Positions 11,701 through 23,181 of a stretch of 64,000 nt of DNA are shown in pieces. The translations under genes were made by a program, and so were the position numbers. The notes below the pieces were generated by a model. It searched no databases. It had not been told where the DNA came from and saw nothing but the letters and a program-made list of their open reading frames with translations. The stretch is from Prostheceraeus crozeri (Eukaryota > Platyhelminthes > Polycladida > Euryleptidae), in the NCBI GenBank assembly GCA_907163375.1, contig CAJQUW010005555.1:124001-188000 (forward strand). The letters are read 5' to 3'. Each line of letters begins with the position of its first letter. Position 1 is the stretch's first letter.

Positions 11701-14356
11701 TAATGCACTGTCGGAGGGAATGGAAAACGTCGACTAGACTCAATGTGCAGTCGGGGAGGATGGCAAGCGCGCTGACATTAATGAGCAAATCTCATCGAGC
11801 AAGTCAACACGAGCAGTGACAATGGAGACGCCGCTGTGAAGTGTGATAAGTGATGCTATGGCAATGCAGTGACGCACTTCGATCAATACATCGCTATTGT
11901 CCTACGCTTGTATGTCCTTACCTCTTAGTGAGTCATTGCTACATTGATGTTTGATCACATTGGTACTTAGCAAGCATTTTAGTACTTCTGTGAATACATG
12001 CAGAATAAGTTCGGTAATTTAAGTACTGTTCACTCGGTGCTCAGATTGGAACTTAGATAGGACTTAACAATTTACTGTGCACACTTGATTTTTATGCCCC
12101 TGTACGAGTATACGTAGATTAAGTAATAATATTATAACAACTTTCTCGAATTTCTTGGTTTCTTACTAATCTTACTGTACATTTCTTCGCATTTTATTGA
12201 AGAAAAAAATCATTGAGTTAAGGACCTGCCAGGCTTCGAGATTCGATCTGGATCGAGAATTGTGAATGTCTCACTTCAGCTGGCTAAATATTACTCCTGT
12301 CTTCCTTTGATTTTCATGGCTCTTCTCGTTCGACACGACTTTTACATGAAGTGTTCATAATCTGATGTTGGATTCTAATTGAAAGCGTCTGAAGACGTCA
12401 GTTTCCATTTAAGAGATAGTCGAGGCAGCTACATGCTGTGTCCGTGTGAGATGTTGTTCAGAAGGCCTGTGGTTGTGAGCATGGGTTTCCTGCGAATTTT
12501 TGAACTCAAGCAGTCATCCTGAAGCCGAGCTTCCATGACTTTCAATTTCTGGACCTAGCCTAGTTCAAGCTTGTAACAGAATTAGTCTACATTATAGTGC
12601 TCAAAATCTTCTACAGTCCCTTAGTAATCCTTTGTGCTTTCTGATGGGAATCTTGAAGTCGTCATATTTTAGCTTTCCCGGGCTCCGGATTTAGGGATAG
12701 GAACGATTGATCTAGGCTAGGTCACATGTCAAAAATCAACATCTACCATCTAACTCCATAAAAAGCGTCACAATGCCATTTGAAATAAGCTTAGATTTGT
12801 AAAGCTGAGTAGACCGCAATTATCTCAGAAAAATAAGGACGCTTCAATTTGAATCTTTATTTCATTGGGAGTCAATAGTCATCCAAAACCGTTTTTGGTG
12901 CGTGCATGTTTATTTTCTTATTGGTTATCAGTATTATTGAACACTGCTTTTTGGCCCATATTCCAGCGGAGCGTGAGAATCACAACATGGCCAGCTTTCT
13001 TCACTTGTCTCGATATTTCAACCGGCGCTGTGGCCATGTGGTAGAGTGTTCGCTCTGCGTCCGGGAGACCTTGGTTCAAACCTTGGCCGGGTCAAACCTA
13101 CGACCTCTAAAATAGGCACACTCTGCATTCTTGCTAAACACTCAGCACAATATGAATGAGAGTGGGATAAATGACAACTCGGCCACATGGAAGAAAGGCT
13201 CCGTGCCTAATGTGCTTCCGAGTATAAACAAGGTTCATTCATTCATTCAATGCTTAGATGATAGTCGGGGTGACAGATTGCACGCCTTTGATACCATATT
13301 CGCAAATGGTAGCTTTGTTTGCTTTTGATTTTGATTATTTCACAAGTTTGACATTTTAAATTTTTCAGAATCTTGAATTTCATTCTCTAACGTTTTGACG
13401 AAAATACTTACGGCCTCTTTCATTCAACATGACTATTTCATAACCATTGCGTTTTCATGCACAACTAAATATGCTTTACTTACTATTTCAGACAGATTTT
13501 GCAACATTATTGTAAGGATATCTGTTGGTACTTCCTTTCCGCTCTTAAAATCGCAGAGACGTTTCTCGAGTATTTCTTTTACAACTTTGCGAACTGACTT
13601 GCAGGATTCCTTTGCTGAGTCTCTATAGTGTTTCTGGAAGGGATTATAAAGTATTGTGAAATTGTACTCGATGTCCGATAAGAATTTCATGCTCTGATAT
13701 AAATCATTGGAGAAATGTTGACATCGTTCATTCTCTTTAAAATTGGTGGAGAATGCCACTTTAGCGATCACTTCTAAAGTTGTTTCATGAAGATGACTGA
13801 GAATGGATATCGTTTCACCACTGCTGGCAGCCTTGTCTAGCTTCGTCATTAAGTTGTCAGATGCTTTGTTGAAAACGTCGATAAGTTTCTCGAGAAATGA
13901 GCGGTGAAAGGCTGGATTCAAAGCTTGTCGCTTTACTTTCCAGTCTTCATGGTTGATATTAGTAGCCAAGCCGTTTCCCATGAATGGTACACCTAAAACA
14001 GTCTTGAATCGGGTGTACAGATCCTCGGATTTTGCATATTTACTCTTGGTCAATAGCTCTCTGGCCAGTTCAGGTGAACATGCGAATAGGAGGACACGGT
14101 GAAACAAAAGGAGCTTATAGAGCGGTCCATATTCCTTCGTCCACTTGATGAAGACAAGGTGATTATCAACACGATTGAAGTTCAAATCCTGGCCGTTGCC
14201 GAAAAAGAAGCTTTTGACTGGTGGTCCAGGGATATGACGATACTTTCTTCGCACTGAGGCAATGTAAATTGCATAGATTGTGATGATAGCTAATAATGCG
14301 GCCAAAAGATAGCCGAAAACGATGAAGACATGATTCACCAGACAGAGTAGAATCAT
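8710..14356 (-). CDS. Cytochrome P450, CYP46-like, two exons
   Basis: Exon 1 runs 14356-13484 and exon 2 runs 9324-8710, joined by a 4.16 kb phase-0 intron with donor GTAAGT and an acceptor after TTGCTTTTCAG. The product is 495 residues, close to the 500 of cholesterol 24-hydroxylase. Visible: N-terminal membrane anchor (about residues 8-32), proline hinge PGPP, C-helix WKVKR, I-helix AGQETT, ExxR in KETLRLYPP, and heme loop FSLGMRSCIGKQFA. The order and wording (PTDILT, DWVNAVLKETLRLYPP, FSVEEAATQRALDGV) fit CYP46A best; family 4 and other clans fit less well. It should be an ER-bound sterol or lipid hydroxylase. No break is seen. Assignment to CYP46 is by remembered family pattern; the substrate is not known. 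Confidence 0.9.
9980..10381. mobile_element. Foldback MITE, short relative of the 40.5 kb element
   Basis: The two arms (about 9987-10110 and 10235-10360) are inverted copies. They share TTTCTGCAGGGAACGAGGCC, then ACAGAATGATGTACACCATG, then a CCGAGTTCTAGCTAG-like core. The right end keeps the outer GGCTGCCGAAC; the left outer end is worn. The larger relative at 40552-41276 has the same arms. No coding capacity, so it must be moved by another element's enzyme. Confidence 0.75.
10909..11039. mobile_element. hAT MITE, 131 bp
   Basis: Starts CAGGGATCACAATTTTCC and ends GAATTGCAATCCCTG, an inverted pair, and is flanked by the perfect 8-bp target duplication CTCCGACG (10901-10908 and 11040-11047), the hAT hallmark. 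The interior is T-rich. A sister copy lies at 32235-32354. Confidence 0.9.
13022..13252 (+). repeat. tRNA-derived SINE with ATTC tail
   Basis: The head carries an RNA polymerase III A box (TGGCCATGTGGTAGAGTG) and B box (GGTTCAAACC) with tRNA-like spacing, but the acceptor arms do not pair, so it is not a tRNA gene. A unique body of about 130 bp follows, ending in a CATTCATTCATTC tail. It sits in the P450 intron, opposite to the direction of the gene. Confidence 0.8.
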
Positions 14357-14611
14357 GATGTTGAAACGACAAGATTTGAAATTAAAATGTTATCGCGTGC
14401 TCAGGTACACAAGCTCTTATGAATCAGTCTGCTATCACTGTCCTCTCAGCATTTCACGATTGTATTTTTCGTCTGACAACAACGTGACAGTTGCTTCGTT
14501 AATCAGCTATTACGTGATAGAAGCCTTCAACGATTGCAGGTTTGAGAGATGACGTAGCATGAACGAATCGTCAAGAAATAGCCAGCTTATTCCACGAGAA
14601 TGCACGGCCCA

Positions 14612-14618
14612 CTTATAG
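14612..14618 (-). promoter_or_regulatory. Possible TATA box of the P450 gene
   Basis: CTATAAG on the minus strand, about 255 bases upstream of the P450 start codon and within a slightly GC-richer stretch. A single short motif, so only a suggestion. Confidence 0.25.
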
Positions 14619-14941
14619 AGAGAGACGCACGTATTTTCATACTAAATTGTCTCAGGGTGGAATGCACATCTCACAATTAAGAGCTAATCAACTGTTAAAT
14701 CTAAAGTTAAATTAAGTTCTGATGCACATGTCAAAATTAGATTTTTAACAATAGATTAGTTAATCAACGATTATCGAATTCTTTTGCTTCTTAACTAATG
14801 ATCTGATTGGCTCTTCCTAACTGCAGTTTCCATTGTATGCGCATCAACGCTGTCTGTTAGCTAACATTCGATTTGACGTAGTGATCTCTTGTTAAAGTTA
14901 ATCGTTGACTTTAGTGAATTAACTGCGGATATTCGGAACTC

Positions 14942-16746
14942 ATGGATGATATACATGACCAATATTTTTATTACCACGACTACGATATGGCCCGGTTCAA
15001 TCCAATGGAATTGGACGGCCATGATTTTGAAATTCTCTACGGATTTACGAAAGACAATGTTCGTAATCTACACTCTATACTCGGTGATTTTAGCGAGCCA
15101 TATGATCGAAACATTGACATCGATAGTCTGTCAAAATTATATGCTGCTCTAGGGTTCTATGCAACAGGAAACCTTCAAACTGCAAACGGCAATTTAATTG
15201 GTGCTCATCAATCAACAATATCACGAATCGTTTCAAACGTCTCAACAGTGATAGCACAACAACATAAAAAAATTATTGGCTTTTCTGAGAATTTGAGTTC
15301 CATCAAGAGTGAATTCACGAAGCAATCTCGCATACCGTCGGTCATCGGTGCTATCGATGGTACCCATATACCAATCATCTCTCCAAGTGGTAACAACGCA
15401 GAACTTTTTAGGGGCCTGAAAAAATATTTTACATTGAATACCCAATGTGTATGTAATGCAGACGGTTACTTTACTGATGTAGTTTGCCACTGGCCTTGGG
15501 GCAACACATGATGCAACTATTTTTGAAAATAGTAAACTGTGCCATAGACTAGAAACTAATGAATTGAATGGGATTTTACTTGGAGATTCTGCTTACCCAT
15601 GTTGTAAGTATCTATTGACTCCTGTGATCCTACCAGCAATGCGAAAAACGGTATAATGCTGATCATGTTCGAACAAGAAACGTTATCGAAAGAACTTTTG
15701 GCCAATGGAAGCAGCGTTTTCGATGTGTAAAGAAATTACGTTTACCACGACTACGATATGGCCCGGTTCAATCAATGGAATTGGACGGCCATGATTTTGA
15801 AATTCTCTACGGATTTACGAAAGACAATGTTCGTAATCTACACTCTATACTCGGTGATTTTAGCGAGCCATATGATCGAAACATTGACATCGATAGTCTG
15901 TCAAAATTATATGCTGCTCTAGGGTTCTATGCAACAGGAAACCTTCAAACTGCAAACGGCAATTTAATTGGTGCTCATCAATCAACAATATCATGAATCG
16001 TTTCAAACGTCTCAACAGTGATAGCACAACAACATAAAAAATTTATTGGCTTTTCTGAGAATTTGAGTTCCATCAAGAGTGAATTCACGAAGCAATCTCG
16101 CATACCGTCGGTCATCGGTGCTATCGATGGTACCCATATACCAATCATCTCTCCAAGTGGTAACAACGCAGAACTTTTTAGGGGCCTGAAAAAATATTTT
16201 ACATTGAATACCCAATGTGTATGTAATGCAGACGGTTACTTTACTGATGTAGTTTGCCACTGGCCTTGGGGCAACGCATGATGCAACTATTTTTGAAAAC
16301 AGTAAACTGTGCCATAGACTAGAAACTAATGAATTGAATGGGATTTTACTTGGAGATTCTGCTTACCCATGTTGTAAGTATCTATTGACTCCTGTGATCC
16401 TACCAGCAATGCCGAAAAACGGTATAATGCTGATCATGTTCGAACAAGAAACGTTATCGAAAGAACTTTTGGCCAATGGAAGCAGCGTTTTCGATGTGTA
16501 AAGAAATTACGTTTAAAGCTTTCTGCAAAGATATTTAACACTACTTGTTTATATGGAGCTAGATTGGACATAATTCAATTATCGAGGCACCTCTCTCGTT
16601 GCCTAATTAGACTGGCAAAAAAGCATTACGAGCATATGGACAATACTGCTTTTTTGCAAACTGCTCTGAATGGGTTTCACGCGAATCACGATCTCGCGGT
16701 TTTTCTTTTCACAAATAACGCGAGAAATAATGTAGCGCATAAATGA
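14942..16746 (+). pseudogene. PIF/Harbinger transposase with internal duplication
   Basis: HARBI1-like nuclease. The first open part (14942-15511, 189 residues) has the helix-turn-helix-like segment GAHQSTISRIVSNVS and the first catalytic block IPSVIGAIDGTHIPI. Beyond a frameshift at about 15500 come LGDSAYPC (second aspartate) and RNVIERTFGQWKQRFR (glutamate). The 771-bp interior is then repeated (about 15743-16515), and the C-terminal region runs on to 16746. Both units carry the same extra T in CACTGGCCTTGGGG, so the gene was already frameshifted before it duplicated. No Myb-like partner gene was found beside it. Confidence 0.85.
14972..16515 (+). repeat. Recent 771-bp tandem duplication inside Harbinger
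   Basis: Unit 1 (14972-15742) and unit 2 (15743-16515) differ at only about six positions, so they are over 99% alike. The junction reads AAATTACGTTTACCACG; unit 1 is preceded by TTTTTATTACCACG and unit 2 is followed by ACGTTTAAAGC, sharing a few bases (TTA/TTTA), as expected for replication slippage or microhomology-mediated joining. Confidence 0.9.
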
Positions 16747-16749
16747 TTA

Positions 16750-19700
16750 GTTGTCGTTCAAGTCAGAACTATAAAAATCGTTAACAAGTTTTGAGTGAAA
16801 ACAGGGGTCTAATTGCATTTTTGCAATTATCTCCAGTGTTTTGCGAGGGCACGATTTCTTTTTGGTTCAGGCATTTGAATTATCATTTGGAACGTTTGTG
16901 GCGGTTTTTACTTGTGTTAATTTCGTGCGATAATTATTTTTGACACAAGGTTTTCCGGGAGTTATGATTTAGTTGTTTAATAAAGCCACGTGCTTTGCTA
17001 CAATGGGTAATGTCATAGGGTTATTGCTGAAAATTTAAGTAAAGGTTGATGATTAGATGATGTAGTCAGTTTAAGGCAGCGGCTATTACACCGGCTGGGA
17101 CGATACAACTTCGGTTTTGGCTATTGGACCGGCTGAGCTTTTACAACACTACACCATGTCTGTTGTGCCACCTCGTGTTTCCCAGCTGTTAAAGACTCCA
17201 AGTGACTTAATGTAGCAAGAAATATGTACAGTGATGTGTCCTGATTCTGTCTTGTCGCGCCTTCAGCCTTAGAGGAATTTTGTGACCCCATTCGTGGGAA
17301 GCATATTTCCCATAGTTTTGAACTACTCCAAAAAACACTAAAAGAGACTCTATGTTTGTGATCAATTCTTATTTTTTTCTAGAATCTTATTCTGTGGTTG
17401 ATATTTATGTGCACAATTTGGTGTAGATGTTTTCTACTTTTCTCTTGTGATACGATCAATACACCTTCTCAGTCGCTGTGATAATCACGAGAACGAAATT
17501 GGACCGACTCAGCCGTTGTAGCAGCCATCACTGCCTTTCATTTCTTGTCTTTTCAATGGTGCTTTCTTGACGTGATTCAAATTATATGTGGGCCTTAATT
17601 TTTGTGTTCAGTGTTTTAGCAATTATTTTCTATTTCAACAAATAATCATTCAAGTAAATACTTGAGATGCAGTATAGACGACATGTACATCGACAGGCTA
17701 CATACAAGTTGAGCATATTACGGATCCTGTAGATGGTGATAGTTCTTCATGATATAGCCCACTTGTCTTCCGAAAAGTGAATCTTGTCAAGTAATGATGC
17801 GGACTTTAGACGTCTATATAGCCTAGTCAACCGCCTAACAGACATGATTTGCATCCTCAGTTTACATGTTCTATGCTATTTCTAAGCACACAGTTGGCTC
17901 TTGAAATCCTATCGAGCATTTACTCATTTGTAAAATACTGCAATTGTTCTTTTTTTTATCATTTCAATTTCATCCCAAATTCTTCAGAAATTTGTCAAAT
18001 GTAAAGAACATAGTTCTACTGAGCACGATTTTCTACAAGTCAGGATTCCGGTATTCTTCTCATCTCTCCTACTGTTAGTTTCTTGTACAATTTCGTGTTG
18101 ACTGTGTACACCCTCCGACGTATCACCTTCGCTCCTCTCGAATGCATTTCACTAGTCAACTGAGAAATTCAATTTCAGGTTTTTGGATCTGCCATTCATG
18201 CAAATACCTCGATGCCAAAACTTCTTGTACCCGCAGATAATCAAGGAGTTGGGCACTCGTTTAGCCGAATTCTAGGATCCATGGAAAAATTTCACTCATC
18301 TATATATTTTTCGGTGGCAAATTCTCGAAAGTTACGATAGCCGATGAAAATCAGTCGAAAATCACTTAACTGTAATTCTAGACACCACCTCTACGGTAGT
18401 TGTGGTGATAAGTGCATGAAGCTGCTTGTCTATTAACAATTAAAAGGTAAATTTTTACAAATTTGATGCAATCTTGGACGGAAAATAAGTGAAGCCACCC
18501 TGTCATTCGTCCATGTTTGAACGGGATGAGATGGCCTACTAAAATTGCCCAGTTGGTAATATATTTGCATGGTGTACTCCCAGATTATTTAGAACTGATT
18601 ATCTTTTCAATTGCTATTTCACTGCATTAAGACATCTCAGATGCCTGCCATATGAGTAGGCCTAAGTAGCAGTTCTTACTCTAGTAAGATAACTGTACCG
18701 AGGGTGGCGGCCTAGTGCGGGAATTTTGTTGCGTCCCGGAAATCGCCCTTACATTTTAGTGAAATAGCCAATTAGGTGGTTCTTAAGTAGCCCGGCAATG
18801 CCATTTTGTGACTACTTACCACTAAGTTCAATGAGCAGAATTTCTTCGATTTCAAGTTATTAATATGGCTGTTTTTAAGCCCACTATTTCTATTAAATTT
18901 AACTGCATCAGAGTTTTCGTTGGAATTTCGAATGAAAGTCAGTGACTAAGCTAAGTCATGAGTTCGAAGTCATACAGTAAATCATGACAAGAAGGCCACC
19001 TAATCAATAGGGCTTATGTATAGACCACTGCTTCCAAATGTCGGGGTCGCTAGTTTATGGAACCATCCGGAGCTTCTTCCAGCGGTAAAGATTTTGCTCT
19101 CTGATGCGGTCCCGACAATACCAGAAACGCGGGGAATATATCAATAGATAGCGTTCTAAGTAACTAGTCAAGCACATGTTGCTAGCTCATACCATATGCA
19201 CAAAAAAGGCCCAGCCATTAAATACCTGGATACATGTGTTTAACGGCGATATACACACATGTGTTTCTTAACAAAGTGCACCGAAATACTAATCGACGGT
19301 CAAATAAAATCTTTCAAGAGTACTGAATTAGTTGAAGGCCTATTAAAAATTTGATGACATTACCTGTACTATGCCTATTGTTTTGAAAGTAATCAGAGCC
19401 ATAAAAGATCTTTGATTAAACTTAAGTAGGCCTACACATTTAATCGCACATTTAGCTGCTTAGCTATTTTTTGAAACAAGCACAGTTAATCAGGTCCTTA
19501 TTCAGTGGCTTGTAGCCATGAACTACTTATGAGATCTGCATTACAGTGATAGAAAGATTTTTTTGTACTCGCTAATGATCAAAAAGCAATTCATTTTCAT
19601 CAACTGATGAATTTTATTTTTATATTTTTTTCCATACAATTTTTACCTATAGTCTATTTGAACCGCCATCGCTATCATTTGAATCAAGAAAGATCAAGAC

Positions 19701-20260
19701 CTTGATTCTCCAGCATTATATCTGACTTTGCTGGAAACATCAGACACAAATTTTATGACAGACGGTTGCCATGTGTCCTTTGTTTCTGCGCAAACTGATA
19801 CAAAAAGGATGACAAGTTCAGACGTTTACGATTGTTGTTGTTTTACCCGGCTCCGTCCAGTGGATAGGAGGCTTCGTATCAAGACAATACAAAGCGACAG
19901 ACCTAGTAAGCAAATATATGCCCACTGCTGGTGAGGATATGGGCACTCCGATACCACCGGAGTGCTGCCATGCCAAGGGTGAACAGCATTGACCGGGATA
20001 GTTAGCATCCCCGTTGGTCCGCTCTAACCCTCACCGTCAAAGAGGGGCGGCGGCCATCGCTGAGGGGACTTTGGAAAGGGAGAAGTCATAATATGCCACA
20101 GGGGATGAAGCTCTGAATTACTTTGATGCATATCCCAACATGAGATTCGGTTGTCAGGATCCCCCCGCAATATCAACTTAGTATAGCCACCGATGAAGGG
20201 CAATGAGAAAAAAGTTATCAGACTGCCAACACCAGAGCTGCAGTGGTAAAAGGTCCCTTT
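16750..20260. other. Non-coding stretch, nothing recognised
   Basis: No coding domain or repeat family recognised in 3.5 kb. The last part (about 19840-20260) is GC-richer and continues, interrupted by the hAT element, at 23182-23320, so it is probably an older repeat or exon remnant split by that insertion. Confidence 0.5.
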
Positions 20261-20344
20261 GATTCGCCCAGGGCTGCCACTCTTCCGGTTTTAACCGGAA
20301 TTCCGGCTTTTTTTAAACTAAGTAGTGGGAAAATGTTCTACCAA

Positions 20345-20757
20345 GGAACAGAAATTTGCTTAGAGCAGCATTGTAGGGGCCTTCTTGAGATCGCTATGAA
20401 GTCCTTTTAGATTGTGAAGGCCCCGTTTGACATCGTGTAGGGGCTCTCTTGAGATCGTTATGAGGCCCTTTTAAGATTGTGAAGGGGCCCTTTCAGATTG
20501 TGAAGGGCCCTTATGACATCGTGAGGGTTCCTTTTAAGATTGTGAAGGGCCCTTTTGAGATTGTGAGGGGCCCTTTCGAAATTGTGAAGGGCCCTTTTGA
20601 GAGCGAGAGGGGCCCTCTTGAGATCGTCAGGGTTTCTTTTAGATTGTGAAGGTGACCTTTTGACAACGTGATGGGCCCTCTTGATATTGTGTGGGGACCC
20701 TTTTAGATTGTGAAGGAGCCTATTCAGCTCGTGAAGGGGCCCTTCAATTTTAAACAA
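20345..20757. repeat. 21-bp minisatellite with GGGCCC core
   Basis: About eighteen degenerate units of the form GGGCCCTTTTGAGATTGTGAG, period about 21 bp. Because 21 is a multiple of three, the minus strand stays open for 99 codons (repeating HNLKRAL-like heptads); this is a by-product of the repeat and not a gene. It lies just inside the left end of the hAT element, where hAT elements often carry repeated subterminal motifs. Confidence 0.8.
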
Positions 20758-22089
20758 TCATGAATTTCAAAGCAGGTACTTTCGAAAAATCCGCGTGACA
20801 CTTGATCAGAAGATCCTTCTGCAATTGCAAGTCACTGATTCCTTCGTCAATCATGAAGAAACAGGAATCAACGCAAGTAATCAGGATTCCGAAATAAGAA
20901 ATAATTTTAGGTGGGAATGCTTGACGAAAAATTTGTACTACGTTCGTATGGAGTTTTGATTGCTTTGATTCTCTACAAAATGCGCCTTTCAAGAGGCGTG
21001 CTAGAAAAATATAAGTATGAAAGAGAAATCTACCAAATGTTTCGGGAATACAAGGGGTTGACGAATGAATATGCGATTACCTGTTGCAAAAGCGGTTAAA
21101 TTTCGGATAAGACACCAATGAAAATTGAAATCTTGCAAGCAACTGCTTAAGTGATGAACATTTCCCTTCGTATTGATGCTATGTTTACTTGTGCCATGGC
21201 CTGTGACCTTTGTTTGATAAATTGGCTGTCACAAGTTTGTTTATTTTTTTAGATATGTCATTGTTTTTTCATCTCTTATGTTTGAAATACAAGAGATGAG
21301 AGAAAGGCTTGATTTGAATCATTGCCGGACCTAAAGGACTTTTCAGTCGGAACTGCAAACGTTTTTGGCTTCTTAGCCGTCATCGTTGCAATGTACCCTA
21401 TTGTAAGGAATCAGTAACTCACCGCGCAAACCATCAGTACCTGGATATGCTTGGAAATTCGGCAGCTCACCTTTGTGCTATTTGCATTCCTGTTTACAAA
21501 CATGAATTTTTGCGAGCGAGCTCTAGACTATGAGATTTCAACTACATGCATTTCATCAATTGTAGATGTCTGTAGTTCGGATGAAGATTTATCTGCATGT
21601 GAGTTGCTGACTATCTACAAGCATACTGACTGCACGGCTAAAATTCCAGAAAAGTTAGTCCACTACTTCTCGTAATGGCTTCAATCAAATATCTCTCATC
21701 TCTTCCTTTTTTCCTTTCATGGTCTGGGCATCATTTCAGATTAAGTATCATATTAACTAGCATGGTGTCTGTGATGTGCGATAGGTTTTAGTCGTCAATT
21801 CATGCTGTGTGACATGGATTAATTTTTTTGTGTAACGTGGCGGATGATGCTTTACTTAGATATTTGTTTATGATATAATTTTTTTCCTGTTAATATAAGA
21901 GGATATCTCACAATGAGCCCTATCGTCACTTTTTTATAAGTTCCCTATTCTCTCACTAATCATTTCAAAGCTTTTTGAAATGGCAATTAGCGACTCAATG
22001 ATGAGTTACTGCAAGTTATTTATGATTCAAAAGAAAGCAGTTGTTAACACTAGTAACACTATGACAATTTATTTTCTTCTTGCTCAGCA

Positions 22090-22530
22090 TTTGCCCGAAC
22101 ATAATCTAATTCTTCAGTCAGCCGCGTAAGAGCATGTCTCCACACAATCGCTCGTCAATCTGGTGAAAAACGGTGCAGAATTTGTTTTCCAGTTCATCCA
22201 AAAGAATAGGATGACTCCAGTGCAGCATTTCCTTAACATGTTGAAGCGAATAAAAAGTCACATGGCATTAACTGTAATATCGGAAGCCATTCCATAGGCT
22301 GTCATTGCGGTCAATCCATGATTTAGGAAAATGATTGTTCAAATAATTTACGATCGGTCGGCAGTAGTGCGCTGGCGCTCCATCCTGCATGAAGATGCTC
22401 CTATCCTGTGACATTCGGTATCACTTTACACAGCATGAAAAGGAAGTTTTTACCATTCATTGTCAGTTTCTCGAAAGAAAAATGACTCTGTTGCGCTTCA
22501 TAAGGAAATGCCAGCCCAAGCTTTTAGACT
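22090..22530 (-). pseudogene. Tc1/mariner-family transposase relic inside the hAT element
   Basis: Minus-strand frames give SIFMQDGAPAHYCRPIVNYL and then NHFPKSWIDR and DELENKF, matching the QDGAPxHY...FPxRWIGR pattern of a mariner-related group common in invertebrates. The conserved SPDL block is not preserved and frames change several times. A dead fragment. Confidence 0.45.
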
Positions 22531-23181
22531 GCGTTGATCTATGGATTTTATGTTAAGGTATTTGTTATGACCAGACCGCTCTGCAGAGTCAGTCTTCCAA
22601 ACATCGAACAGCTGACAAGCCATTCCCAGTGGTTTCAAGAAAGACAAGATCTTGTATCGTGTGACGTCTTGGCATGATTAATAGAAAATGACAGCTGCAC
22701 GAGAATAATGCCTTCTAATTTTGAATGTAAAATTTCTGAACGAAATGAAGAAGTTTATTTTTGAAGCGGTTAAGCTGATTATTCATGCCGGTTTTGAGTT
22801 ACGGGAGAGGGAGGAGTCTCAGTAATACATTCTGTTTAGACTTCAAAAGCAGTTCTTTCGAAAATAGTAGTTTTTCCAGTCATGCATGCTAAAGAACCTG
22901 GTAAAAACTATGTTTGAAAAGGCATCAGTAGCAATATTATGCCATTTATTTACTTGTTGACTGAGGATTCATTAGCATCTTTATTGCAGCAGACCCAACT
23001 TCTACCTGAACGCTTTCAAAACTAATCGGATCAAAGAATCTTTGAATCGGATTGTGGGATATCGATTGATCGTAATTTTTTTTACTTTAAGGGGGCCCAC
23101 GGCTACCCATTTTATGGGGGCCCATTCCAATTTGACTTTCCGGTTTTTATTTTTGATAAGAGTGGCAGCCCTGGATTCGCC

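Larger units (their letters stand above)
9325..13483 (-). other. P450 intron filled with small mobile elements
   Basis: Intron of the CYP46-like gene. It contains a foldback MITE (about 9980-10381), a 131-bp hAT MITE (10909-11039) and a tRNA-derived SINE (13022-13252). The stretches 9325-9975, 10385-10900 and 11050-13015 show no gene or recognised repeat. Confidence 0.8.
20269..23173. mobile_element. hAT-type transposon, 2.9 kb, without visible transposase
   Basis: Terminal inverted repeats CAGGGCTGCCACTC / GAGTGGCAGCCCTG, and a perfect 8-bp target duplication GATTCGCC at 20261-20268 and 23174-23181. Both give a firm hAT call. The interior holds a 21-bp minisatellite next to the left end and a Tc1/mariner-family relic, but no hAT transposase motif that I can see, so it is probably non-autonomous. 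Confidence 0.88.

Noticed and set aside
13022-13095. Possible tRNA gene
   Set aside because: A and B boxes are present but the acceptor stem does not pair, and a body with an ATTC tail follows; it is the head of a SINE.
15208-16260. Minus-strand frames opposite the Harbinger transposase
   Set aside because: Both units give the same antisense frames; they mirror a coding strand with clear transposase motifs.
20458-20757. 99-codon protein on the minus strand with repeated HNLKRAL
   Set aside because: It is the translation of a 21-bp minisatellite whose period happens to keep the frame open.
21451-21675. Small secreted cysteine-rich peptide gene
   Set aside because: It starts with TTG and no in-frame ATG, lies inside a hAT element, and shows no splice support.
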